A DNA stretch of 41,758 nt from Prochloraceae cyanobacterium (GCA_030065755.1 JASJDA010000048.1:1-41758); one strand, 5' to 3'; positions 1 through 8,936 are shown, numbered from the stretch's first letter. Numbers and translations: made by a program. Notes: generated by a model from the sequence alone, not told the origin.

Positions 1-2496
1 ATCTACAAGTGGGATAACCAGACCGTTACCTAAAATAATAGAGCTGATAAAGCCTGCAGGTAGAGGTAATGGACTTTCAATGGGACGGACTGTTACTTCT
101 TGCTCCCCCCAAAATCGATCGATGTAGATACCCCCTAATGTTCTTTCCTCTCCTACAATAAGAGCCATAGGCACCTCGAGGATTGGATTATTCAGCATCT
201 CGATCGACTTCCTAGGTCTATTAAACCTGAAAGTCTCTTCGAGGCGAATTGCAGGAATTGTTTTGTTATTCCAAGTCAGTTTGTTGAAATCTTCTACTGA
301 AGATTGGCGATCGGGTTGCAAGCGTAAAAGTTCTCTAACGCTATCAACTGAAACAGCAAAGGTAATTCCGGCACGCTCCAGTAGCATTACCCGCAAAATC
401 GATAATGTAAAAGGAATACTGAGAATAAAAGTAGTACCGCGACCGAGCTGAGTTTCTACTGTGATATCCCCTCGAATATCTCTGAGGTTAGTACGAACAA
501 CGTCCATGCCAACCCCCCGTCCAGAAAGTTCCGTAACTCGCTCGACGGTGCTAAATCCAGGCTCGAAGATAAAATTGAGAATTTCCGCCTCAGACATCCG
601 CTCGATTTGCTGTTGGGGGACGCCCTTCCTGCGAATGCGATCGCGAATTTTATCGAGATCGATTCCTCCACCATCATCCCTAATAGAGACGATCGTTTGC
701 GTACCTCGATTAACCGCTTGTAAACTAATAGTCCCTTGCGGAGATTTACCAGCAGCAACGCGAGTTTCTGAATCTTCAATTCCGTGGTCGAAAGCATTGC
801 GAAGCAAGTGGTTCAGAGGAGCTTTAAGAGTCTCTAAAACCGAGCGATCGATTAAAGTAGTTTTTCCTGAAATCTTCAGATTAACTTGTTTGCCAAACTG
901 AATGCTGAGATCGCGGACGACCCTAGGAAAGCGCTTAACTGCGCGATCGAAAGGCAACATCTGAGTACGACTCACGTTTTCTTGCAGCGCTTTTGTGGTT
1001 TGATTGAAATCTCCGATCGCATTATTAATTTCTCGCAATCCCAGCTCGATATCCTTAGTGACCTCGTCTAGCTGAACAATTGTCTCGATTTGCTCTTGAG
1101 AAATTAGATGAAGATCTGTGTAACGATCCATTTCTAGAGCATCAAAATGTTCGTTAGTTTTTCTCGATTTAGACAGAGCATTAAATCCACCCACAACAGA
1201 AACCTCTGATGTTAAGGTCGATTGGTTTTCAACAGGTAAAATCCCCTCAAGAGAAGCTCGATCGTACCAGCTTCGTAACTGAGTATTGGACTGTTCTAAA
1301 GATTGCATTCGCTCTCGCATTAAGCGAGCGAAATTTTGTAGTTGTTCCAACCGAAGATTAATAGTGTTGCGCTCTAGAATTAATTTTCCAAACAGATTGT
1401 TAAATTGCTCCAGTTGCTCGACTGGTACCCGAACTGTTTTACCCAGCTGCTCTTGCTTTTGAGGTGGAGCGAAATCCTCGTTGAGCTTTTGAAGGGAAAT
1501 TTCTGTAGGTTCTTCGGGGGCGAATGCTGCCTGTAAATCTGCTAAATCTTCAGTTTCTAATTTGATCTCCTCCATCAAGTCAAGATATTGGTCAGACTCT
1601 GCTTCCTGGGAAGGAGCAAATCCTTCAGCTTCTATACCATCGAAATTAGCAAATTCTGCCTGCACCTCTGATAAATCTAGAGCATCGAGTGCATCTAGTA
1701 CGGGTGCGTCTTCGCCCACATTCTCAGCTAAGACTCCATCCAACTGCGACGGTAATTTTTCAATTCGACCGCGCAAAACTAGAGCGTGAGAGCGTCGCCA
1801 GATGGAGAGAGCGCGACTAGCTAAAAATTCAATATCTTCTGGTGATGAGATTTCAGCTTGCTGCTTAATAGACTGACAAAGTTCAATAAATGGCTCTAAA
1901 TTGGCCATGCGACCGAAAGCAGTTAGTTCCTCTGCTGCCATCGCCAATTCGATCGACAACTCCGACGAAGAAAGCTGGCTCGTCTGCTCTTCAAAGCGAT
2001 CGAGGATTGTTTCAACTCCTTCCTCAAATACTAGCAGAGCTGGATCCGCGTCCTCTTCTGCTGAAAGCAAGGCATTTTCATCTTCTATCTGGAGTTCCCC
2101 TAGATATTGACCCAACTGCTCGAAGATCGGATCGACGTAAGTATTTATCCAAGTTGGTTCGATCGTTGCTCCCTGACGGTGTAATTCGCTAATCTGACGC
2201 AAATTGTCCGCTCCTTGCAAGAGCAAGGTCTGTATCTCAGTGCTTATTTGAGTAGAGTGGTAACGAACTCTCAAAATTTTAAAAAAATCTTCTAGGCGAT
2301 GAGCCACTTGGCTCAGAGGCGCCAATCCCATCATTGCGGCTCCACCTTTAATAGAATGTGCCGCCCTCAGTGCCAGATCTAGCTGTTGCGGATCGGCTTC
2401 TGTGGAACTTAATTCAAGGAGAATCGATTCAATGCGATCGAAATAATCCTCTGCCTCATCTAAGAAATTAATTCGGAATTGTTCTTCTGTATCCAT
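1..2496 (-). CDS. CheA-type chemotaxis histidine kinase, C-terminus off the left edge
   Basis: Histidine kinase that phosphorylates the CheY-like partners of a type IV pilus taxis system. The visible 832 residues read without a stop from the ATG at 2496. An HPt domain lies at the N-terminus with the phospho-acceptor in AAHSIKGGA (His47). A long acidic linker (about 120-340) follows, then a dimerisation helix pair starting near 'VPVEQLEQFNNLFGKLI'. The ATPase domain shows an N box (HLLRNAFDHG, about 562), a G1 box (DDGGGID, about 606) and a G2 box (GRGVGMDVV, about 655). The start of a CheW-like domain is visible. A C-terminal receiver is common in cyanobacterial homologues (PixL, PilL, HmpE type) but would lie outside the window. 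It is the last gene of the operon, 56 bp after the MCP gene. Pix, Pil and Hmp versions cannot be told apart by eye, so no symbol is given. Confidence 0.95.
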   Translation of the reverse strand, partial: MDTEEQFRINFLDEAEDYFDRIESILLELSSTEADPQQLDLALRAAHSIKGGAAMMGLAPLSQVAHRLEDFFKILRVRYHSTQISTEIQTLLLQGADNLRQISELHRQGATIEPTWINTYVDPIFEQLGQYLGELQIEDENALLSAEEDADPALLVFEEGVETILDRFEEQTSQLSSSELSIELAMAAEELTAFGRMANLEPFIELCQSIKQQAEISSPEDIEFLASRALSIWRRSHALVLRGRIEKLPSQLDGVLAENVGEDAPVLDALDALDLSEVQAEFANFDGIEAEGFAPSQEAESDQYLDLMEEIKLETEDLADLQAAFAPEEPTEISLQKLNEDFAPPQKQEQLGKTVRVPVEQLEQFNNLFGKLILERNTINLRLEQLQNFARLMRERMQSLEQSNTQLRSWYDRASLEGILPVENQSTLTSEVSVVGGFNALSKSRKTNEHFDALEMDRYTDLHLISQEQIETIVQLDEVTKDIELGLREINNAIGDFNQTTKALQENVSRTQMLPFDRAVKRFPRVVRDLSIQFGKQVNLKISGKTTLIDRSVLETLKAPLNHLLRNAFDHGIEDSETRVAAGKSPQGTISLQAVNRGTQTIVSIRDDGGGIDLDKIRDRIRRKGVPQQQIERMSEAEILNFIFEPGFSTVERVTELSGRGVGMDVVRTNLRDIRGDITVETQLGRGTTFILSIPFTLSILRVMLLERAGITFAVSVDSVRELLRLQPDRQSSVEDFNKLTWNNKTIPAIRLEETFRFNRPRKSIEMLNNPILEVPMALIVGEERTLGGIYIDRFWGEQEVTVRPIESPLPLPAGFISSIILGNGLVIPLVD

Positions 2497-2552
2497 TTGA
2501 TTCAGGTCGCTCTAGTGCCTATAAGTGTGAAGATTGCGCTTCTAGCAAAGAA

Positions 2553-4997
2553 TTATTCAGACTCATTTACAGACTCATTTACTTTGAACTGTCCCACTGC
2601 AGATTCCAATTCTTGAGTTACTTGAGCCGTTGTTTGCATGGACATAGCCAGTTGCAGAGAAGACTCAGAACGTTGCTCGGATAGTTGGGCAATTTCCTGC
2701 ATTAGATTAGTGACGCTTCGAGATGTCTCAGCCTGGGAAACGGTCGCTTGTGAAATTGATTTCATAAGTCGATCGATCTCTTGAGATCGCTCCAGTACTT
2801 CTACCAGACGTTGCTTTGTAGATTCTACTAGGCTGGTAGTATCAACCACTTCCTTAGTCCCTAATTCCATGGCTTGGGCTACATCTTGTGTTTCGTTCTG
2901 AATGGCACTCACAACTCGAGCGATTTCTTTAGTTGCTGCAGCAGATTGTTCCGCCAAAGCACCTACTTGCTCCGCAACAACCCTAAAGCCTTGGCCCTGT
3001 TCCCCAGCACGACCAGCTTCAACGCTAGCATTAATAGCGAGTAAATTGGTTTTCAAGGCAATTTCTTCGATCGTAGAAACCACCTGAGAAATTTTCTGGG
3101 AAGATTCACCTAAACGTTTCATCTTTTTGGCAGTTTCACCCACAGTGTTCCGCAGATTGAGAATACTATCTACTGTTCGATCCATGGTGTTACTGCTTTT
3201 GCGGACGGCACTGTAAGCATCATTGGCGATCGTTGCAGTTCGGCTAGCATTTTCGGCAACTTCCTCAATAGAGCCTGACATTTCCTCTAAAGACCCCAAA
3301 CTATTGCGCATTTCTTCAGCTTCCGCGATCGCTAAATCTGCCAGCATGCGAATGGACTGTTCGTTGTCTCTTAAGGAAGAACTTACTTCGCTAGTTGACT
3401 GCTTTACTCGAAGAGCAATATCTTGCAGGTTGTCAATCATGGCGTTAAACAAATCGGCTACAGTACTCATTTCCAAAGAAGACAGACTAGCTCGGACAGT
3501 GAGATCTCCATCGATCGCGTCTTCGACTTCATTGAGCAGCACGTAAATTTCTTTTTCCATTGTTTCCCTTTGCTGACGCTGTTCTTCAGCGATGCTTTTC
3601 TGCTGTTGAAGCAGGTTTTTAACCTGACTCACCAAATTATTGAAGTTATCTGCTAATGTCAAAGTTTCGACGGTACCTTCTAATTCAGCCTTGACTTCTA
3701 AATCTCCAGCAGCCACCTGCCGTGCTTTTTTAGTTAAATTGCTAAGAGGTTGAGATAATTGTCGAGCTAAGAGCACAATCAAAGCAGTGGCACCCAGACC
3801 TAGAACGATCGCAGTTAAACCAAAAACCATAATTAGCTCCCGTCCAGCTTCGTTCACTTCTGCTCGATCGACCGATGCAATAGCAACCAAGTCCGTCTTA
3901 GGGATAGATTTAAGCTCAAAGAGTTTGTCATTCAGCTCAAAAGAAAGGATAAATTGATCGCTGTTACTTTTCACAGCTTGAACCTTAACGTTATATATTC
4001 CGTCCTTCCCTTCTAAAGCGCGAATAGCGTCTTGAGGATTTTGTTTTGAATCTTTGGAAATATTATTGACAAAATCGGCTGCTTCTGCTACTGGATCGCC
4101 GCCAATCAGTTCTCCCAGCTCACTGGATTTGCCGTCAGCAGCAATTGTACTTAAGGTTTTCTTGGAGTAGGGATCGAAGATCTGGAGCTGCTGAGACCTA
4201 GAAATTACCGCACCAACAGATGCGATCAGTTGTTCGTTGAGTTGTTCGGCTGGCGCACCTACCTTAGTCACCCCAAGCAACTTATTAGAATTGGGGTCTT
4301 TAATCGTGTTTACCAGTACGAGAACTGCTGTATTAGTAGATTCGTCAAATTCCGGTTCAATTACCACTTGCCCCTTTTTTTTGGCAACTTGCCACCATTC
4401 TTCATCAGACTGAATGAAGTCGGAGGTGACGGAGCTGTATGCTACATTAAAACCGTGGCGCTCTGTGAGAATTATCTCGGCTATATCGGTGGTTTTAGCC
4501 ACGGCTTTGAGATAATTGTTGAGACTTCGATCGGGCTTAAGCAATTTTGTGGCAGCAAACTGTTGTTCTACTTGTGGGATTGGCTTTTGAGAGAGTCCTT
4601 GAGATTGGACTTGTCGAGCGCCAGAGTTCAATGCCTCCATAACCCCAGGGTTGGCTGAAAGCAGATTCGTAGCTTCAAAAGCATCTTCAATAAACTTTTG
4701 AGTTCTTTCACTGGCAAGAATTACACTGGTTTCAATTTTAGAAAAGGTTTTTTCCTTGGCTCGACGCTGGGTGACATTAAACCCGATCGCGCTAGCAAAT
4801 ACCAAAGGCACCAAAACCGTCGGTAAAACTGTCATCAGCAATCGACGACGTAAAGTGCCAGCGTTCTTAAACTTGTCAGAAGCAGAGATACCGATCGCCT
4901 GGGGTGATTCCTCGTTTTGTTTAGAATCATCTGTAATAGACTCGGTGCTTGAAGGTACTTCTGTTTCTTTATCAATAAATTCTTTTTGAGTTACCAT
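2553..4997 (-). CDS. Methyl-accepting chemotaxis protein (PilJ-like)
   Basis: Membrane signal sensor that controls the CheA kinase. The 814 residues are ordered as: a cytoplasmic N-terminal tail (1-50), TM1 (about 53-75), a periplasmic sensor region of about 300 residues that looks dCache-like, TM2 (about 388-411), HAMP (about 412-465), a second HAMP-like stretch (about 490-550), and a methyl-accepting signalling domain. The conserved hairpin tip is recognisable (ALKTNLLAINASVEAGRAGE, about 645-665). No bilin-binding GAF domain is seen, which argues against a PixJ-type photoreceptor and for a PilJ/HmpD-like sensor of unknown stimulus. It lies 64 bp downstream of cheW and 56 bp upstream of cheA, consistent with one operon. 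Confidence 0.95.
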   Translation of the reverse strand: MVTQKEFIDKETEVPSSTESITDDSKQNEESPQAIGISASDKFKNAGTLRRRLLMTVLPTVLVPLVFASAIGFNVTQRRAKEKTFSKIETSVILASERTQKFIEDAFEATNLLSANPGVMEALNSGARQVQSQGLSQKPIPQVEQQFAATKLLKPDRSLNNYLKAVAKTTDIAEIILTERHGFNVAYSSVTSDFIQSDEEWWQVAKKKGQVVIEPEFDESTNTAVLVLVNTIKDPNSNKLLGVTKVGAPAEQLNEQLIASVGAVISRSQQLQIFDPYSKKTLSTIAADGKSSELGELIGGDPVAEAADFVNNISKDSKQNPQDAIRALEGKDGIYNVKVQAVKSNSDQFILSFELNDKLFELKSIPKTDLVAIASVDRAEVNEAGRELIMVFGLTAIVLGLGATALIVLLARQLSQPLSNLTKKARQVAAGDLEVKAELEGTVETLTLADNFNNLVSQVKNLLQQQKSIAEEQRQQRETMEKEIYVLLNEVEDAIDGDLTVRASLSSLEMSTVADLFNAMIDNLQDIALRVKQSTSEVSSSLRDNEQSIRMLADLAIAEAEEMRNSLGSLEEMSGSIEEVAENASRTATIANDAYSAVRKSSNTMDRTVDSILNLRNTVGETAKKMKRLGESSQKISQVVSTIEEIALKTNLLAINASVEAGRAGEQGQGFRVVAEQVGALAEQSAAATKEIARVVSAIQNETQDVAQAMELGTKEVVDTTSLVESTKQRLVEVLERSQEIDRLMKSISQATVSQAETSRSVTNLMQEIAQLSEQRSESSLQLAMSMQTTAQVTQELESAVGQFKVNESVNESE

Positions 4998-5061
4998 CGT
5001 CTAAAATATGAGAAAATTTAGTTAGAAATTCTTGTTGTTATAGTCAAAAACTTAAACGCGA

Positions 5062-5613
5062 TTATTCGTATAGGAGTGAAGCAGATACAATTGCCGGAAC
5101 GTCGAAAACGAGCAACTGTTCTTCCTTCTCAATCGCGCATCCCTGCAGGTAAGGTATCAAGTGATACGAAATATTTTCTTTTGGTGAATGAATATTTTCA
5201 GATACTAAGCGGGTCATACCTTGGATGCGATTAACTGCGATTCCCAAGAGTTGTTCTGGGTTGGAGGAAGGCTCTTGCGAATTCGATGGAGGTATGCCGA
5301 CGACTATAACGTGATAGTGCCTAGAATAGACTAGAGACGATCTCAATCCCAAAAGCTCAGCCAGCTCGACGACGCAAAACGCGTGATTTCGGGAACTCAT
5401 CACACCTAAAACTGGCTGCGGCATATTTGGCAATGGGGTAATTTTTCCTGCAGGAACTAACAGCGACTCTCTAACCCGTTCCATCGCAAATAAGCCCGTT
5501 ATATCTAATGCCAGCTGAAAACGGAGATAAGCTCGACCAGGCAACTCAGTTGCCTGGAACATTTGTGGCAACAGTTCCTGAAGTCTCGAAAGTGAAGTAA
5601 TAGGTGTTGACAT
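5062..5613 (-). CDS. CheW-like adaptor protein
   Basis: Scaffold that links the methyl-accepting protein to the CheA kinase. At 183 residues it is one CheW beta-barrel with an N-terminal extension of about 35 residues. Typical features are 'LLVPAGKITPLPNMPQPVLG', the following SSRNHAFCVVELAELLGL and a late 'GIAVNRIQGMTRL'. It starts 6 bp after the CheY-like stop, so translation is probably coupled. By position and size it corresponds to PilI/PixI of other cyanobacterial taxis operons. The family call is firm; assignment to the pil or pix set is inference. Confidence 0.93.
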   Translation of the reverse strand: MSTPITSLSRLQELLPQMFQATELPGRAYLRFQLALDITGLFAMERVRESLLVPAGKITPLPNMPQPVLGVMSSRNHAFCVVELAELLGLRSSLVYSRHYHVIVVGIPPSNSQEPSSNPEQLLGIAVNRIQGMTRLVSENIHSPKENISYHLIPYLQGCAIEKEEQLLVFDVPAIVSASLLYE

Positions 5614-5619
5614 TAGAGT

Positions 5620-5982
5620 TTACTTCATTGCTAGTGTGAGAGCTGCAAGCAGATCTTGTCGAGTAAAAGGTTTGGTGATGTAAGCTTTTACCCCTTGTTT
5701 TTTTGCCCACATACGATCGACATCGCGATTTTTAGCGGTACAAGCAACGATAGGAATATTGGCGGTATCAGGATTTTTTCTCAGTTTGCGACATAAATCT
5801 AAGCCTCCCATTTGGGGCATCATCCAGTCAGTTACAATTGCGTCAGGCTTATTTTGCACTACTTTTTGCAGCGCCTCATTTCCGTTGGTCGCAGTGACAA
5901 CACTGTAACCAGCCTGTATTAGATATTGACCGATCAAATCTAATTCAGACTGCAGGTCGTCTACGATTAAAATTTTGCTCAT
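5620..5982 (-). CDS. CheY-like single-domain response regulator
   Basis: A 120-residue receiver domain with no output domain. The acidic pocket is Asp8/Asp9, the phospho-acceptor is Asp52 (VTDWMMPQMGG), the switch Thr is Thr82 and the conserved Lys is Lys104 (ITKPF). It should be phosphorylated by the CheA of this operon and act on the pilus machinery, as PilH/PixH-type proteins do. The ATG is preceded by an AAGGAG ribosome site, which begins directly after the perfect palindrome at 5994-6015. The gap to the upstream PatA-like gene is 81 bp, the largest in the operon. Confidence 0.95.
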   Translation of the reverse strand: MSKILIVDDLQSELDLIGQYLIQAGYSVVTATNGNEALQKVVQNKPDAIVTDWMMPQMGGLDLCRKLRKNPDTANIPIVACTAKNRDVDRMWAKKQGVKAYITKPFTRQDLLAALTLAMK

Positions 5983-5993
5983 TTTTTCTCCTT

Positions 5994-6015
5994 TTCAGAG
6001 ACAATTGTCTCTGAA
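5994..6015 (-). promoter_or_regulatory. Perfect 22-bp palindrome before the CheY-like gene
   Basis: The 22 bases are exactly self-complementary. In RNA they form a 9-bp stem, TTCAGAGAC/GTCTCTGAA, with an AATT loop. It sits directly upstream of the AAGGAG ribosome site of the CheY-like gene, inside the operon. No T-run follows on the minus strand, so it is not a standard terminator. It may be an operator, a processing site or a structure that sets the CheY-to-PatA expression ratio; the role is inference. Confidence 0.6.
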
Positions 6016-6063
6016 CTAAACTGTTTGAGGTTTTTCCACAGACCAGATAACCCACTTAAAAAC

Positions 6064-7293
6064 TTAGTGAATCGCTCCGATCGGTTCGAGGTATTTATCA
6101 ACAAGGTCGATTAAACCTTTTTGAGTAAATGGTTTTGTTAAGTAATCGGTTGAACCGACTAATTTTGCCCTGGCTTTATCGATTAAACCCTTATTTCCAG
6201 TCACCATAATAATTGGGGTTTCATTGAATACAGCACTGCTGCGCAACAAGCTACAGAGTTTGTAGCCATTGATTTTGGGCATTGTAATATCTAAAAGGAT
6301 CAAATCGGGTTTGATTCGGAAAATGACAGATGATGCTTGGATGGGATCGTTAATTGTGGTGACTTGAAATTTTTCTTTCCCCAGAAATCTCTCCATCTCA
6401 TTGAGAATAGTGGGACTGTCGTCAACACAAACAATTTTGTGGATTTTAGCAGTGTTTTGTTTGACTCGATCGACATGGGACTTTTCTTGTGGTTTGTTTT
6501 GCAGTGCTTTAGGTATTCTAGGAAGTCGATCTAAAGGAGTTTGGGGATTGCGCAAGTAGATGACTCCATGTTTAATGTATGGCGATAATAGTTGAGCTAC
6601 TTGCAACTCATCTTGTTTGAGAACAAGTGAGATTTGTCTAATACTTAATCCGCGCATCAATTGAGCAAGCTTTTTTAATGCTGCAACTGAAAGTTTTCCT
6701 GAAGGAATCGGCTTCTCTATTTGCCTGTAATCCACCAAGTAAGGTCTTTGATGAGGAGACCACAGTCCTGGCTCACAAGTTTGCCATCGCGTCAATCTTT
6801 GGCGAAGTAATTTAACTAAATTTGGTAGATCGAAGTTTGTTGTTTCGCCTATCGTCTTAATACATGGTGAATTTACCCAAGATAATCTGGCTTGATTCAA
6901 CCAGAGGAAGGATTCAAGTGTATCCTTAATTTTATCTTCGATAAGTTGCTTGACCTGAGAACCATTGAGATATTCCTCAGATTGAAGCCATATAATAATC
7001 TGCTCAAATAGAGTTTGCTTGAATGGGTCATCTAATAAATTTGATTTGGCACTGAGATGAGGATGAGATTGAAACTTACTTTTGACAGCAGCCAAAGCAC
7101 TATCCCAACCTTGACGACTCAGATAATATGTTAGTTCAGACATCGATTGTATAGAACAATCGATGTATTTGAGGTCACCTTCTTTGAAATAAATACGCCA
7201 AGAGGCAGATCCATTATCAACGTTAAGATAACCATTACTTTGCGAACTCGATAACTCAGTTAATAACTGAACTGGATTGATATCTTTAATCAT
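6064..7293 (-). CDS. PatA/PilG-like response regulator (DUF4388-type N-terminus plus receiver)
   Basis: First gene of the taxis operon. In the 409 residues, the N-terminal part (about 1-190) looks like a PATAN/DUF4388 domain ('LLTELSSSQSNGYLNVDNG' and 'WRIYFKEGDLKYIDCS'). A middle region with a helical 'SVAALKKLAQLMRGLSIRQI' follows. The C-terminal receiver (about 285-405) has Asp291/Asp292, phospho-acceptor Asp335 (LILLDITMPKING), Thr365 and Lys387 (YLTKPF). This architecture is that of PatA, PixG and PilG, which control heterocyst pattern, phototaxis or pilus motor activity in cyanobacteria. The operon context favours the motility role. Confidence 0.92.
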   Translation of the reverse strand: MIKDINPVQLLTELSSSQSNGYLNVDNGSASWRIYFKEGDLKYIDCSIQSMSELTYYLSRQGWDSALAAVKSKFQSHPHLSAKSNLLDDPFKQTLFEQIIIWLQSEEYLNGSQVKQLIEDKIKDTLESFLWLNQARLSWVNSPCIKTIGETTNFDLPNLVKLLRQRLTRWQTCEPGLWSPHQRPYLVDYRQIEKPIPSGKLSVAALKKLAQLMRGLSIRQISLVLKQDELQVAQLLSPYIKHGVIYLRNPQTPLDRLPRIPKALQNKPQEKSHVDRVKQNTAKIHKIVCVDDSPTILNEMERFLGKEKFQVTTINDPIQASSVIFRIKPDLILLDITMPKINGYKLCSLLRSSAVFNETPIIMVTGNKGLIDKARAKLVGSTDYLTKPFTQKGLIDLVDKYLEPIGAIH

Positions 7294-7884
7294 TTATTTA
7301 GCGATCTGGATAAAGGAGAAACTAACAGTACTGGTTTTTTAGAAGAACATACTAATCTCACTGAATTTAATTCAATGGGATGGTAGTTATATAAGAGACA
7401 ATTAAATTTTGTCAGTTATACTGACTGACCAGTCCTTTTTTGTTTGCTACTTAGAGCTAATTTTTAAATTAAAGATCGAGATTTTTACATCTAAACTAAT
7501 TATGCTTTTTAAGCTAGATAACTGAGTTAGTAGATTATCTGTTCTGAAGCTAGAATACCCCAAAAGTTGTCTCGATCGATCAACTCTAAGTTCAAATCTT
7601 TTCTTTCCTTCAAGATATCTCTAATGTCAAGATGATTTAAATAGATAAATGACGTAATTGTGTTGGCTCAATCTCAGTAATTTAGCTGGTTGTAAATTGA
7701 GTACAAACACAAGTAAACGAAGTTTATCTGAATTCTTAAGTAATTATTCCCAAAAAAATTAGGTAGTCCTTCGATGGGTAATTTTACTGGACTACCTATA
7801 TATCGATCGAGTTTGGTTCGATCTAAATTTTTATTTTAATTCGCGCATTCAACTTATAGTTTGACTATTAATTACTAAGCCTAG
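7294..7884. other. Intergenic region upstream of the taxis operon
   Basis: About 590 AT-rich bases without a convincing gene. It must hold the promoter of the minus-strand taxis operon. A short hairpin, GTCAGT-TAT-ACTGAC, lies at 7411-7425 and is followed by a T-run at 7435-7440, about 120 bp upstream of the operon start. The end nearest 7884 contains the minus-strand terminator listed separately. I see no tRNA or known RNA family. Confidence 0.5.
7749..7798 (-). terminator. Rho-independent terminator, minus strand
   Basis: A perfect 10-bp stem, TAGGTAGTCC (7760-7769) with GGACTACCTA (7789-7798), encloses a 19-base loop. On the minus strand it is followed by a run of seven T. It lies about 87 bp after the stop of the 36-residue open reading frame and probably ends that transcript. 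Confidence 0.72.
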
Positions 7885-7995
7885 TTAAAATGAAAGGGGA
7901 CCAAAATGAAATAACAAAGCTATAACAATTGGTATTAAGAGTGCAGCTACAACAACTCTCATTACTTCAGAAAAAGTATCTGGTTCTTGGCTCAT
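7885..7995 (-). CDS. 36-residue single-helix membrane protein, unassigned
   Basis: A short reading frame from ATG at 7995 to TAA at 7885. It has a polar N-terminus (MSQEPDTFSEVMR), then one long hydrophobic segment (about 14-30) and a short FGPLSF end. The layout fits the one-helix subunits of photosynthetic complexes (Psb, Pet, Ndh small subunits), but I cannot match it to a named one. Support: a clear downstream terminator at 7749-7798, the petL-like gene 161 bp upstream on the same strand, and an intact frame with helix-forming composition. Against: its small size, and no obvious ribosome site in the T-rich stretch directly upstream of the ATG. Confidence 0.5.
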   Translation of the reverse strand: MSQEPDTFSEVMRVVVAALLIPIVIALLFHFGPLSF

Positions 7996-8156
7996 TTTTT
8001 TTTTGACATGAAATATTCATATTATTTTATAATAAACAAAACCGAACTTAAAGTAATCAGTAAAATTACTTAAAAATTCCAGTCAAGCAAGTTAACGAGC
8101 AAAATCGGCAGGCTGCTTTTTTATTAAGGTTTCCGCCGATTTGTGCCCGTATTAGT

Positions 8157-8258
8157 TCAAATGATTTTTGCAAAGCGCAAACCGAAATAGAGTCCTAGAG
8201 CGATTCCTGTATAGAGCAACAGAAATCCAGCAAAGGTAACAAAAGTAAAAGCAGACAT
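8157..8258 (-). CDS. petL: Cytochrome b6f subunit PetL-like, 33 residues
   Basis: One-helix protein of the thylakoid cytochrome b6f complex, which passes electrons from plastoquinol to plastocyanin or cytochrome c6. The 33 residues start with MSAFTFVTFAGFLLLYTGIA and end with LGLYFGLRFAKII. The 'F.LYTGIA.GL.FGLR.AKI' pattern matches what I remember of PetL from Nostoc and Synechococcus (for example '...LFTGIAAGLLFGLRSAKIL'). PetL is usually 31-32 residues. An 8-bp inverted repeat (8102-8109 with 8135-8142) lies after the stop but has no T-run. The call rests on motif memory, not a search. Confidence 0.7.
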   Translation of the reverse strand: MSAFTFVTFAGFLLLYTGIALGLYFGLRFAKII

Positions 8259-8390
8259 AATAGTTTGACAACCAACAATAACTGTTCTGCTATCTTAATC
8301 TCCAAAGACCTGCAATATTGAGTTAGCAAGGATTAACTTAAGTTTTTTCCACAGGAAACTGAATCTCGTTGAATTTGCTACAGATGATGA

Positions 8391-8420
8391 GGGGGAGAGG
8401 GGTAGAGTGGGAGAGGGGGG
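8391..8420. repeat. G/A-rich simple repeat
   Basis: About 30 bases of GGGGAGAG-type purine repeats just after the MgtC-like gene. The same sequence type is found at 20486-20532. Short heptamer-like tandem repeats of this sort are common in cyanobacterial intergenic DNA. Confidence 0.75.
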
Positions 8421-8425
8421 AAATA

Positions 8426-8908
8426 TTAATCTAAAAAACGACTTAAAAACTTAATTTTTTTCATTATTTTCAACCCTCGCAGAATTAAAAAGACCATTAA
8501 AACAGAAATTAATCCTATTTGCCACAATCCACAGGCAGCAACTACTCCTAAAGCGGCAGAAAGCCACACAGCAGCAGCAGAAGTTAAACCGCGAATGCGG
8601 ACTTTGTTAGATTCTGGTCTAGATTCCCTGAAGATTTCTCCAGCGCCTAAAAAGCCAATACCAGTGATAACACCTTGGATGACTCGGCTCAAAGAATCTG
8701 GAGTGATTTGAGCAATACCTACTTGGATTGGAACTAGTACGAATATAGCTGCTCCTATACTCACAAGCATGTGGGTTCTCAATCCCGCAGCTTTGTTCCT
8801 GGTTTCCCGATCCCAACCGATCGAAGCTCCAAATAAGGAAGCAATCCCCAATCGGAAAGTAATTGCTAACCAATCATTTTGAGCAAGTAATATTGTTTGA
8901 GATTCCAT
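8426..8908 (-). CDS. MgtC/SapB family membrane protein
   Basis: A 160-residue inner-membrane protein with about four or five helices. The family signature is clear: 'FRLGIASLFGASIGWDRE' near the N-terminus, 'AAGLRTHMLVSIGAAIFVLV', 'RVIQGVITGIGFLGAGEIFR' and 'VRGLTSAAAVWLSAALGV'-like text after it. The C-terminal cytoplasmic ACT-like domain of Salmonella MgtC is absent; the protein ends after the membrane part. MgtC proteins are linked to magnesium limitation and phosphate homeostasis in other bacteria, but the biochemical activity is not settled. A Pho-box-like array lies 28 bp upstream of the start (8937-8976), suggesting control by phosphate. Confidence 0.9.
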   Translation of the reverse strand: MESQTILLAQNDWLAITFRLGIASLFGASIGWDRETRNKAAGLRTHMLVSIGAAIFVLVPIQVGIAQITPDSLSRVIQGVITGIGFLGAGEIFRESRPESNKVRIRGLTSAAAVWLSAALGVVAACGLWQIGLISVLMVFLILRGLKIMKKIKFLSRFLD

Positions 8909-8936
8909 CTAAATAAATTATTGCTAACTCTAATCC

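Noticed and set aside
461-2192. Several plus-strand open frames
   Set aside because: They lie opposite cheA, whose HPt, ATPase and CheW motifs are unmistakable, and have no features of their own.
8102-8142. Terminator after petL
   Set aside because: An 8-bp inverted repeat is present, but the loop is long and no T-run follows on the minus strand, so I did not list it as a terminator.
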